Shown one piece after another: positions 1 to 12,057 of a stretch of 64,000 nucleotides of DNA. The notes beneath the pieces are model-generated. The model was given only the letters and a program-made list of their open reading frames with translations, was not told the DNA's origin and did not search any database. The stretch comes from Diploscapter coronatus (lineage: Eukaryota > Nematoda > Chromadorea > Rhabditida > Rhabditidae), in assembly GCA_964036155.1 (NCBI GenBank), contig OZ038422.1, forward strand, positions 72,997,201 through 73,061,200, written 5' to 3'. The number at the start of each line of letters is the position of its first letter. Positions within the stretch are counted from its first letter, which is position 1. The translations under genes and the position numbers were made by a program.

Positions 1-736
1 ATTTTTAAAGTGCAAAAGTTAGGGATATTTCAAGATTGAGGGGGTCAAAAGATATGCGGGGCCATTTCCTGTTTACCGTTACTCAGATATTGACGCATCG
101 TTTGTAAAGATACCCCTCCCTATCTATTGCGCGTACGTCTGTGTGCATTCGGGAAAATAGTACGTGAAAGGAAGAGGTTGAAATTGCGGAGATGTGCGAA
201 AAAACCGACTTAACTGAGTGCATAATCTGCGCGTATTGTTTATTTTGTTCAGAACGACTAAAATAGCAGTTACAATATGCAAATAGAGAAGATGTGAAGA
301 TATGGAGTGATAGTGTTGAAAATTTTTGGTCAATAGTTATCTTTCTTCTACGAACACAAGTGGGAGCATCAATGCGAAAAGGAATTAATTACTGTGCGAA
401 ATTTCCTGGAACATATATTTTCTAAAAATTGATGCAAATATCCTGAGCATAGTTGTTTTGAAAAAAAAGTTCGACAAACTGTTCTGTATTTCTGCAGCCA
501 ATTTTGAAATGACGAGATGGCGTAAGGACGCGTACTATAGTTAAGGATAGGCGAAGGTATGAAAGTAGGGAGAAATAGTGTGAGAAAAGATAGCTCACGT
601 CTTCACGTCGTTCCCGGCCATTTCTCAGTTGCCTCTTCCACAGCATCAGCATCTAATAAAATCAAGACTAACAGATTATTTGATGAAACATACGAAAGAA
701 ATGAAGGTCAAATAAAATAGCTTTTTTCAATTTCAG
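1..736. other. crm-1 upstream intron (5' part off-window)
   Basis: No exon was found here. The first recognisable crm-1 exon begins at 737 after a TTTCAATTTCAG acceptor and encodes only the second half of an IGFBP-type domain. The CxxC-containing first half and the signal peptide must therefore lie to the left of the window, which makes this stretch intronic by inference. Short open frames on the minus strand (124-333, 422-652) have no domain signal. Confidence 0.6.
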
Positions 737-3700
737 GTGTGCGTTCGTGAATTGGGCGAGCCGTGTGGTGGAAATGATGGGGTTTGTGACGAGAAGTTGA
801 CGTGCACCCAAGATTCCGATGACGACGTCGGACGGTGTAAAGGTCGGTGAAAAGAAAAATTTCGAATTTTTGGCTCTAAGTATCTCCATCCTTCCACAAC
901 ACTTCTAGTATCGCACTTCTATTCGTTTTTTATTCAAACAATAACAAGGTATCTTTCATCGTATCATAGAATTTTAAATTACCCATCTCTTTTGTAGCTA
1001 AATTTGCCATAAAGTATTAAAGAAAGTTTAAACTGAACTCGTTAGTAGAAACAAAAATAGGATATCTTGCACAAAGCTGCGTCATTTCCTGAGTTTCAAA
1101 TTCATTATTACGATAATATGTCAATCGTATCAATTAATTCATTTTAAATTGAACTTATCAACACTTACGCTTCTCACTACTCAGAAATTTTCAATCGATG
1201 ATTATTGCTACCTGCAAAATTTCTGTTTTCTCCTTCCGGACTCGCTTTCCCTTTCTTCGACCAAAGTGACTCATACTCGGACGCTAAAAAGCCAACTCCG
1301 AGTCATAGGGAATTCACTTTTTGCTCTGCATCTTTAGACATTTCAGTGCTTGAGAATAGGCCAGACTCCAAAGAACCAGAGTCGAAATTTCCAATGCACA
1401 ATTCAAAATCAAAGTCGCGCACTTTCAAAATGTCACCTCGACACAATACTTTGCTCGCAACAATGCTTCATAAAATAACATTTTGAGTGATTTTGAATTT
1501 TGAGAAATGTCTATTGAGTCTTTCCATGATTAGGACTGGATATATTGAAATTTCGGGTATAAATTGTTGAATTTTGGTGCTATTCACACTTTCTTCACGT
1601 TTTTTCCAAGCGATTTTTTAATATTTTGATCGGGGGAAATTGCAATTTTCCAGCGGAAATAATTCGTCTTTCTCATTTATGTCTGTCGCGTTGGTGTTGA
1701 AAAATCAGCATCGAAATTTGGAAGAAATAGCTATTTTTAAGGAATTTTATGAACTTCGTAAGACTTTGAAATTTTAAAACATTTGATTTTCGAATAGTAT
1801 TTTGAGTGTAAATTTCTTTCTTTCTTTAATTTTTATTATCTTGGCAAACTTTGTAACGCATCTTCATACATTTTAATTTTTTTCATAATTTTCATGTTTT
1901 ATTCTGATTCATCCATCTCTACTGTATCTTTTGTTGAGATTTTATATTTTCCGATTGCGTGCTAGAATTTCGCAAAAAAATCTTTTTTTTTTCTTCAAAT
2001 TTTTAGTCCTATTCATTTTTCTCTTGAATCATAAAAAGTGGGGCTTCATCTAGCATGTTTGATAAAGTTAAATAAGACTTTCTTTCTGCGCGTCTAGCTT
2101 TGAGAAATAACATAGGAAGATCTGAAAATATTAGAGATGTTAGAGAAGTCATAGAATTTTATTTTGGAGAAATAGTATCTGGTGATATGTTAATTTTGTG
2201 AGAGTTGCAAGAAGTTAGACAGATTTTTATGGTCCTTTAGCCGCAACGAGCTAACTCGCAAACAAAAACATTAAAATAGGCCATTAACATACACGCGACG
2301 AGATGAGAATTGGATGAAATACGCTAACTCATTTCAGGGAGTAAAACTTTTTCGGGACTTGAAAGTTCGGAGAAAAAGGGTTTTTAGCGAATAGTACAAC
2401 TGTGATGGCAGTACGGCATTGAATATTTTCCGATGAAAGTCACAGTTTAGATATCAGGTTATCGCATAAGTCCTGGACAAATTTTTGAAAACTTTATCCC
2501 CCTAACATTGATTTATAAAACCAAATAGGGTTTTCGGTGGTAGAACTATCTCGTCTTGGGCTATCATTTGACATACTTTTCGACTCCGTTACTTCGCAGA
2601 TTACGACTAAACAGCGTACAGAATGGAAAAGTGAGCTCTTTAGAAAAATGTTCGCGAAAGTTTTTGTAATGAACATTTTAAAATAACTCCTTTATGAAGT
2701 TACGAAAGAAGAACTGAGAAATTCATTGCTATAAAATTAGTCCCATTTCGGACAATTTCAAATTTTTCACATAAGGGGGATGATGAAGGTGTGAAGATCG
2801 GAATTTTCAAAAATTTGGCCAGAACTTATGCGACAACCCAATACGTTGAAGCACTTACGAAAATTATTTTGAGATCAATTACTCTTCACTAGCATTGTGT
2901 AGTTTGATCTATAAAATCAGGATATTTTCAAGGGTTTCTAGCAAATTTTCCCGTTAAAAATTCCTCCTGCCAAAATTTTCAGCCTCAACAATTTTGCAGC
3001 CAATAACTCAGGTGTATCTGATTTCACATGCTCTGCTTCTTGCTGAGACATTTGTTTGCTTAGAATAGAGCGAAATTCGCTCATCTGGTTCCGTTTTTGC
3101 TTGCCGAGTCGAGGTTTTGCCCGTGATGCGTCGCAATTTTTTCGGACCGACATATGCCTCTATCGCTTTCCCGTTCGCGCTACGGGGTCAGACTCGGTGT
3201 GCTTGAAGATCTCTTTCCAGCCCGCCTCATCTCAAGTGTCATGCTGCACAAACGTCAAATTCGCAATCAACTTACCTTTAAAAAATCATCGTCACGTCCC
3301 GAATTACCGCTTTTTCAATCCGGCAAAAACATTACGAACTCATATTTCAAGCGAAGCGGGATTCAAATAACATAATTCTAAGCGTAGGTTCAGCAAATTT
3401 ATATTTATTTAGCTCAAACGCTAGGTTATCTTTACTCGAAACTTGCCATTTTACTAAATGTTTCATGCGAAATTTGGGATATACTATGAATTTTCGAGTA
3501 TGTTTCAAGAAAATTTGTATATCAGGAACGTTAAACCTTGATTTAGTGACGAGTTTTCCCGTTAATTAAAACGAACTTAAATTATATCTGATATACTTCA
3601 TCATTTCATCTCACTATAATATCATCGGGGAATTTTGATGTATATCTTGAGTGCGCTAAAAATTCCAGCATCATGATTTATGTTGCATGAACCTGATTGA

Positions 3701-6700
3701 GCAATGCCATATGGTGTGGGTGTGGACTCGTTCGGTCTGGGAGATTTTTCCGCTCGCATATGCGGCAGCAGTTCTTGCTATTTTCGACGGTTTTATAGGA
3801 CTTAAGTCAATCTGAAGTGGCATTTCATCATGAACTCGAGTTTTTCTCCGAATAATCATCTGCTTATTTACTTATTGAATCAAATGCATTGTTATGATAT
3901 GTAATATTTTCATTTCTGACGGTTTTTTGCACATGTGGAAAATTATAAGCGCTTTTCGAGATTTTATGGATCCTAGGTCACTTAGTTTTTCTTCATTATA
4001 CCAAATTTTAGCTCGATCTTTATGCTATGATTTTTGAAACATAATTCTGTTTGGTGGTTTTCTGGTTACATATGGGGGCAATTTTAGCACTTTTTGCCGA
4101 ATTTTATGGGCCCGAGGTCAGTCGCAAAGGTGCTGTGTGCCATGCGCATTTCGGCGCTTTCCGCCGCACATTTCGCGATTCTTTATAGGCGCGATTTGTT
4201 GCTCGTTTTTCACACATAACTTTGATAAACAATCGCCTCGAAATCAGCTGATAGAGGAACAAGAATATCTCTCTTCTGATTTCGATTCTTTCATTTCATT
4301 GATTTACAAAACTATTCGGGTTTGGTTAAAATTCCGCAATCTCAGTGATTTTATTTCGATTACTACGTGCTTTAAATCCGATCCGATAATCTAAAGTTTA
4401 TAGTTATTACAAATTCTATATTTGTTTCAAGATTTTCGAAAATCAGATTTTTTCTAAATTTATATTAATCTATCGAGCACTATTTGAAATTATTAAACAA
4501 AATTATCAAAATTTCTGGTATCATAGGATTTGCCTTCAAATTTCCTACAAACATTTTCCAAATTTAGAACTATACGAATTTTATCCTTATCCTGCTCATT
4601 TGATTAGCGAATTATCTACTTCCTCAGAAATTAGACGGTTTGAGCTCAAACATCCTTCGATTTTGCAGGATATTTTCATTTTTTCCGGTGTTTCTCGTAT
4701 TTTCGTGTTTTATCGCTATTTTCTCGACTCACGGCCATTCATTTTCGTTAATTGACATATCAGCTGATGGGGGTCCGCAGGTCATTTATCTGATAAAAAG
4801 TGCTAAGAAGCTAGAGATGACTTGAAGATAAGAGATAGAAAGATGAAAAATATCAGTCATAACGATTTTAGTGATAAAATTAGGAGATGCAAGTCTATTT
4901 TTAGAGAGCGAAAGGTAAAAATGCGAAATATTAGGGATTTTTGTGATGCATTCTTGCACCCGTAGGATCTAAATCAAATGCCTGCGTGAAATAGACGAAT
5001 AGCTGCAGGTAAAAAGTTGGGTAGATATAACGCAAATTGAAGAGAGCCAGAGAGAAAATGATAAGTGATAAAGAAATAGCGTTGAAAAAGCGAATATAGA
5101 AAGTGAGAAGTGGAAAAATAGTGTAGGAAATTGAGAGGGTGATATGAAAAAAGAGCAATTGGCCTGAGCCGCGAAAATCCTTCCGCCCTTTTTCCACCCT
5201 TTGCTTTTTGCCCCCAGGCGCAACAAACAAATTCCCCGCATTCTTCGAATCATTTGCGCACTTTCGAGGAGTGGCGACGTAATTGCGGGAGCATTTTTGT
5301 GCCATTACTCATTTTTGAAAAAAAGCGTTCAATAGAGATTTTTATCGTTCGTGATTTGAATTTATTCCAATCTATCGGAGTCGAATCATATAAATATATA
5401 GCATCTTTTGATCCATATAATTTTTGAAACATCCCATCCATTAATCTAAATATATATATTTTTTATCTTTGTGAATATCTTCGAAGTTTCATAGACGTTA
5501 AGTAATTATTTGTCGGTAGAGAACTTTTGATTGATCCTTTGAAGTCCTTCGGAATATCTACATTTTCGGAACTTGTTTGAAATTATTTTGCCGGGAAAGA
5601 ACCGCTACTTACATCTTTGAAATCTAGGTTTTCAATTTTATAGTAGTAATGACCTTTCGAGCTGAATCTCGGAAAATGTCTGAAATCGACACACATTTTG
5701 CCATACAACACAGCTGAGAGTGACAATTTGCTCAGAATTTGCACCTCCGAGGGCAGGGATAGGATTTCCGCGAAATTTCGAGCCCTTTTTCCTAGCAAAA
5801 TAATCCCTTTGTTTTGCCCTATATTCTCTCAAGCCTATCTCTCAGCATATAAATAGTAAATAGTTAGAGACGCAGACAGATTTTCGCCAATCGCATAATA
5901 GATGCGAGGTTTTACTTTACTTGACTCGAAGAACTGAAATCCGAACCCGATCGAGTCCGAAAACCCCCAGTTTTTCTCTTGAATCAATAGCTTTATTTCC
6001 GGTACCTAAAATACCCGAGAACCAAATGATCTTATTATTTTGCTAATGGAATTAGCAGTTATTTCGTGTATATTTAAAAAAATATATATCTTGAATGGTA
6101 TTAATTTCTTTGCAATATGATTAAAGAGGGGTAGGGTTGAATATCTATCTATTCTAAATATTTGTTCCCCTATCCAATTAATTATAAATTGAATTATATT
6201 TCAACTAAAAAAGACAGTCTAAATTATATTTATAAGAAATAATTTATGAGAACCATTGGCTAGTTTATTCTATATATTCTAAAAATCTTGCTTTTTTCTA
6301 ATCACATGATGAACCATGCCCTTCTATATTAGTCCACTACTTGTACAATCGGCTAGTTTTGTTAATGTTATTTAATCGCTCGAAGTGTGAAGTTTATGAA
6401 TTTTACGAGCCTTGCAAATTCAGCAGTCACAATTATCTTTTGGAGGGGTGATAACAGACAAAAACCTCTAGTTTCATCGGTTTTTATGCGCTTTAGTCGG
6501 CCACCCTCAGTGATTTTTTATGCTTTTTTCGCAAATCGAAGATATCGACTTTTTCTGTGTTTGACTTTATATATGATGAATTGAGACGCAGGGTTGCCAG
6601 GTTTAAATTATTTTTAAATTCAAAATGACTTATCAAACGAAACATTATCTAAGGTTTTTGCTTAATATTTCTTCGAACGCCACAGATTTTTTAGGTTCTT

Positions 6701-9700
6701 TTCCAAGTTTTCTGACTTTTTCCAACAACTTCGAGAGAGGCAGGTTGATATTGTAGACGATTGAAAAAATGACGACCCTCACAAAGTCAATAAGACGGCT
6801 TTTTGCTTCGAAGTCTCTCAAGAACGAAATATCATTGAATTTTTAGAGGGCCGAGAAAAGATGGCACTGTAACTTTCTTTCGCCATCCATTTTTTTGCAA
6901 AACTTTCTTCTTTCTGCGCAGTTTCGCTGTTCCGCTTTTTTGCCAAATAAAACCGGACTCGAAACGGATCAAATGAAAGTTGGCAGCGATTTTCGGGGAT
7001 TATGAAGATCGCGAAAAGTTATGCAGTCGGCAAAATATAGGAGAGGAATTTTGCCATACACTCGTAGGCGAGTTATTGTAGCGAGAGCATTTATGGACTT
7101 TGCTAAATCTTTAAACTTATGATTGAGTCATTCTAGACTTCTATATCCTGGAGTTTATCTAGAGGCTTTTTAACGATAATTTCACATGCTATTTTGTGGC
7201 ACTGAAAAACGGAAAGATTAACTGATATCTTCTTGACCTTGTTTTATTTAATTTAAAGCGGTTATTTTTGAAACCTATGTCGTCGAAATAAATGCCAGTA
7301 CATATTTCAGAAATGTCAAGCGAACAATGTCTAAAGGCGCGTTGTTCTGTGGTGTTCCATCCGCATTGTCCAGCCGATTCGAGACTTCTCATTCCGCCAC
7401 CACCGCCTGGGGAGTGTTGTGGTCAACCGGGCACTTGCGTTTGTGATCTACAGGTTTAGCTTCATTTTGTTGGATAAGCCATCTAACTTCTTCATTATGT
7501 ATATATCGTAGTCAGACATCGCCGAGCAGATGCGATTTCTTAGCCAATAATGATATGAAACAGCGTAATATCCGTAGTTTTTCACTATTATTTCAGAAAT
7601 GCAAAGCTTCAGTCCCGGTCTGTGAGGCTGGTAAGGAGTTGACGTTGGTAGAGGAAGGCAGGGGTGAACCTGAGAAGTGCTGTGACGTATTCGAATGCAG
7701 AAAACAAGGTGACTTCAAAACCATGCTTATTTGATTCACTGGGTCAAAGGACACTGAATATCTGAATATTTCTTCTGGATTTCATCCGAACCCGCTCATC
7801 TCTTGAAACATAATCTGATAATTTGAACCAATCGCCTAAAGAACACCGCTCTAAAAGGCTTTTTTTCTAAAAAAAAATCAAGATATTCCGCTTTCCCTTT
7901 ATGAGGGGGTTTGCCGAATCCCGGGCCCGGATTCGACATTTCTGCCAAATGATAGCAGTTTCTCTTATTATTTACTCTTAACACTATTCTGTGTCACAAA
8001 AGATTTTGAAAATCCATTTTTATGCTCATTGTTTCAATGAAGGTGAAAAAATTACGCAAGATTTTGCAGAAGCTCACTGCGCGAATACTCCGTGTCCTCT
8101 TCGAGTTCTGGACGAAGACGAAGGTGTGGAGGAGTGTCCGCCCGACAGTATCCGACCACCCACTCACGTGCCGAACGGAGCCTGCTGTCCTATTCGACCA
8201 GCGTAGGTGTTCTAGACATTCATATGAAACTTTAATAGTTAAGCAGCAATTAATGTCCTATGAAATCCAAACTTTAGCTGCCGATGCCGAGCCTCCGTAT
8301 GTCGCCCAGCGACTTGTCCCGATGGCCAGACGCTAAGGATCGTGAGCAAAGGAACTGGATCACCAGGAAGATGCTGTGATGATTGGACCTGCGATGCGGG
8401 TGCGCCGCCGATGGTAAGAGTTTATTTGGAAAAAATCTTCCAGGTGATTTGATATTTTAGACGAAAGAATGCAAGAGCGATGGGAAGATCCACGAGGATG
8501 GAGAGGAGTGGTTCTCAGCGTCGTGCGCATCCTGCAAATGCATCAAGGGAGTCGCACAATGCAAAGGAATGGATTGTCCGAAATTGCCTGGTAAGGATCA
8601 TTCAATCAGAGCCAGTTGACAGAATCGAATTATTTCAGAGCACTGCTCCTGGATCGGAATTCCCGAAGGCGAATGCTGCCCGGTGTGCTTCGGCTGCAAA
8701 ACGGACGCGAATGAAACGAAGAAGAGGAACGAGACCTGGAAGAAGGACAACTGTGTTCAGTACGTGATAATCACATAGACCCGATAAAAGATCGTTTCTA
8801 TACCGGATGTTCATTAATTATACATGACGCTATTCGAGCGCTCATATTTTGAACCACATAAATCGAATTCCACCAAATTTGATATTTTGAAATCCTCATA
8901 TCAGAAATAGTTACCCTGTTAAATTTCACCAAATTTGAATATACCATATTGAGGTCGCGGTATTACTCTTATCATTATGCATTCTCAGACTTATAAGAAA
9001 GAAAACGTTGATATTTTGAGAGTAACAGGTGATTGAATATATCGGGGAACAATAACGGAAAACTCTAAAGATGGAAGATATTTAAAATAATAAATTTTAG
9101 ATGCTCCTGTTCCGATTCTGGCATGGTGATCTGTGAAGAGCAGGTCTGTAAGACGGATTGTGAGAATCCGAAGAAGGTCGAAGGACAGTGCTGTCCAGTT
9201 TGCGATGGTACGAAATTGTTGACGATAATTTAAGGCTATAGACCATTTTAGAGCCTTCCATCATCACACTTCCCGACTCTTGTCCTTCTTTGGAGCACTG
9301 CCCTCTGAGATGTGAAAACGGCTTGAGACGCGACGCTAGAGGCTGCTTCGAATGCGAATGTCTGTCAGTGGAAAAGCCAACTGGAGCGGAGAACTGCGAA
9401 GATCTTAGTGCTGAGAACTGTGATAAGTAGGATCGATGATCAATTCGAGAATCAAGAGATGATTCAGGCAATGCGCTCATGGCTACTCGAAGGATGCATC
9501 TGGGTGTGCAGTGTGTAAATGCGCGAAGTGTCCTCCATTACATCAATGTTTCAAGCACTGTCTGTATGGATTCGAAACCAATGCGATTGGATGTCCGGTG
9601 TGCAAGTGCCGGGGAAAGGTTCGTTTACCCCCAAAGAAACAGGTTGATCTTCGTTTGTGAATCACTGAATTTTCAGGGCAGTACTGAATTGAAACAACTA

Positions 9701-12057
9701 GCTCACGAGAAGATGAACGGAGCGTTCGACAAGGACAAATGCATTTCGACGTCATCCAGCGGTCGTCAGATTGAAAGAGACGCAGGCGAATGGTGGAACG
9801 ACGGATGCAGGCATTGTTTCTGCGAGCAGCGCCAGGAATTCTGCTCTCTGATCTCTTGCCCTTCCAAACCACCCGAGTGTCCACAAGAAAATTGGAAACA
9901 CAAGGATGATGGTGAGATTTTATTTCGACAAATTTGCTTCAAATTTTTATTGAGAATTTTTTTACATAAAAATTAGTCAGGCAGCGTTTTTCTTCTCCGC
10001 GATTTCCTTCGAAACTCGGAACACACATCAGATTTTTAGGATCATGCTGTCCAACCTGCACTACTTTGACTACCCCGAAGAACATCACCAAGCATCAGCA
10101 CACCGTTTGTCAGTCACCTGGAACAGGACGATTATTTACCGGTACGAATAGCTAAGTAGGCGAAAATTAGCCAATCTTTAGATGGCGAAACCTGGCAGTT
10201 GGCATCATGCGTGTCGTGTACCTGCAGAGTTGGTCAAGTGCTCTGTCGAACTGTGGAATGTCCGCCGGTGGCATGCGAAAATCCCGTCATGACCTATGAA
10301 GATACATGCTGTCCGAGGTATAGACGTCATTTTCATTAATAGTTTTAGAACATCCCAAGGTCACTATGCTTAGAAGATCAATTTATTAGCATATTCAGAG
10401 CTAAATTTCCATAAAGTAGCAACTCAAACGTTATTCTCATCTCTTAAAATTCTATGATTCGACACATTAAGATGTCCCAACAACACCTCAGTCGAAGCCC
10501 CGAGACCCGAGTCTCCCATCTGCACCGATGAGAGTGGAACTGCCCACGTGGCGGGATCTTCATGGCGAACCGACGAATGCACTTCGTGCACCTGTACAAA
10601 GGAGGGCAAAACCGCGTGCTACCGAGAGGAATGTCCTGTTGACGAGCAGTTCAATTGCAAGGGCAGTCCACTGGTGATCAAGGGACGATGCTGCCCAGTG
10701 TGCTCGGATGTGCTGTCGTCGTCTGCAGTTTGCTCATACCAATCATCAGTCTATTCGGTCGGGGAGCAGTGGCAAGAAGGAGCTTGCTCCAACTGCAGCT
10801 GTGTCGCGGGAGGACAGACGATCTGCAGGTGAACTAAGGAAGATTCTTAAGATTACGAGAAAACCCAACGAATTATTCGATATCGTGTCATGAAGTCATC
10901 TCTCTTTATTCAATTCGATAAACTTTAAAAAAAATAGCCACATACAAAATATTTGCAGACAAATGGTCTGTCCACCATGCGAGGACGTCGTCCCGCTGGA
11001 AGGTCATTGCTGTCCCCTCTGCAAAGACCACGGATGGCAGGCTGCGTACGCACTCGGCAACACGTCATCAGTTTCCATTGGGTCAAACGATCTCCTGGGA
11101 AGACAAGTAATTAATTTATGTGATTGAATAGAGAGAAGATCCTGATTTCAGTCCAACCGCTCTACAATAGGTGGCAACGCATCAGCTTCAGCGGCAGCAT
11201 CAGGTGTTCTGCCGATGCTCGGGTTGTCACTGATGGTAGTGGCCATCATCGGACTGCTCATTCTTCTATTCATTCTCTATAAACGAAGCAGGAAGCATAA
11301 TAAGGTTGGCTGAAGATCTTAGATTTCGTTCAATTTTGCTCGTTTCAAAAATTTGGAAATGAGAATAGAGATCTCTTTCATTGATTTATTGGTTCAGTAT
11401 TCCCTGCAAAAACAATACATTCACACATTTCCGGCGAATATTTCTAAGTTTCCAATTCATAATCGTCAATTGCTTCAGATGCACCGTATGTCGCGGGACC
11501 CATCGGTTCGTTTGTCCGGCTCGAAGCCGATCGGCTCAATGCCTCAGCTCGTCGACTGGCATCCATCAGCAAATATAACCCAATCGACTCATTCCTCGAG
11601 CACGTCGTCATCCTCCAGGTTGATATCAGTGAAAACGAAATTGTCACTAATTTGCCATTTTTTTTAGGAGGCGCGACTCGCATTCCGACGGACAAAGTGA
11701 TAGCCTACTGTCTACGACGTAAGATTTATGATTTTTTTGCTGTCTACCTTAGAGATTATTAGTGAGCAATATCGTTGGAAGTCGAATCAATCAGACTCCA
11801 TCAAAATACGTTGAGACCTTTAAAAACTTGAAGCATAAAATGAGTATCTAACATTTCAACAAGCTTAGCAGGAAATATTACCTCGATTTCTCGATACGCA
11901 TTGATCTCGTAAATTGTTTAGTTGCAGATCAGACTCTTCCTCGGTGCCGAGTTCAGCGTCCTCAGGCCATGGACCCCATGCCGACACTCAACCATTGACT
12001 TTGACCGGGGATTCACTCAACGTCTCCTCATTGAGAACGAAACGGTTTCCAGTATAG
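737..12057 (+). CDS. crm-1: CRIM1/CRM-1-like cysteine-rich transmembrane BMP regulator (5' partial)
   Basis: Nineteen phase-consistent exons encode 921 residues to a TAG stop: 737-842, 7311-7453, 7597-7708, 8070-8202, 8278-8413, 8461-8590, 8639-8759, 9101-9207, 9252-9426, 9468-9618, 9677-9911, 10040-10141, 10182-10317, 10472-10828, 10959-11106, 11152-11304, 11479-11618, 11668-11718, 11928-12057. Domain order is: half an IGFBP domain (motif GEPCGGNDGVC), repeated VWC-type cysteine modules (CCP..C signatures), two antistasin-like modules (exons at 9252 and 9468), more VWC modules, a single transmembrane helix near residues 781-805, and a Ser-rich cytoplasmic tail of about 115 residues. This order matches CRIM1; C. 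elegans crm-1 promotes BMP-like DBL-1 signalling from secreting cells, so the same role is inferred. The exon at 10472 uses a TTAAG acceptor. The N-terminus and signal peptide are off-window. Confidence 0.93.
2454..2841. mobile_element. mariner-like MITE with TA target duplication
   Basis: The left end reads TCAGGTTATCGCATAAGTCC and the right end is its diverged reverse complement (…ACTTATGCGACAACCCAA). About 33 of the first 38 positions pair. The element is flanked by TA at 2452-2453 and 2842-2843, the duplication expected of Tc1/mariner elements. The CAGGTT…ATAAGT pattern resembles known mariner terminal repeats. At 388 bp with no recognisable transposase frame it is non-autonomous. It sits in the large crm-1 intron. 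Confidence 0.75.
3755..4120. repeat. diverged tandem-like repeat, three clear copies
   Basis: Cores at about 3755-3810, 3930-3981 and 4067-4120 can be aligned. Each runs from an ACATATG/CATATGCGG-like start through a GCACTTTT(T/C)G segment to TTTTATRGG…(A/G)GTCA. The spacing is about 175 and 140 bp. A possible fourth, weaker copy lies near 4160-4200. Identity between copies is roughly two thirds by eye. No flanking duplication was seen, and the family is not recognised. Confidence 0.45.

Larger units (their letters stand above)
843..7310. other. 6.5 kb intron of crm-1
   Basis: This is by far the largest intron of the gene; the others are mostly 40-600 bp. It holds a mariner-like MITE (2454-2841) and a diverged repeat cluster (3755-4120), both listed separately. 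The rest is AT-rich. Several short open frames are present (for example 1205-1486, 2938-3153, 3056-3370, 4931-5305), but I could link none of them to splice sites or a protein family. A purine-rich stretch lies around 4920-5310. Confidence 0.75.

Noticed and set aside
2938..3370. Opposing frames 2938-3153 (-) and 3056-3370 (+) in the crm-1 intron
   Set aside because: The minus frame looked mildly protein-like (Gln/Glu/Lys-rich), but it is bounded by a stop upstream, has no convincing splice partner and matches no family.
4931..5305. 124-codon minus-strand frame in the crm-1 intron
   Set aside because: It overlaps another open frame in a purine/pyrimidine-biased stretch and has no recognisable domain.
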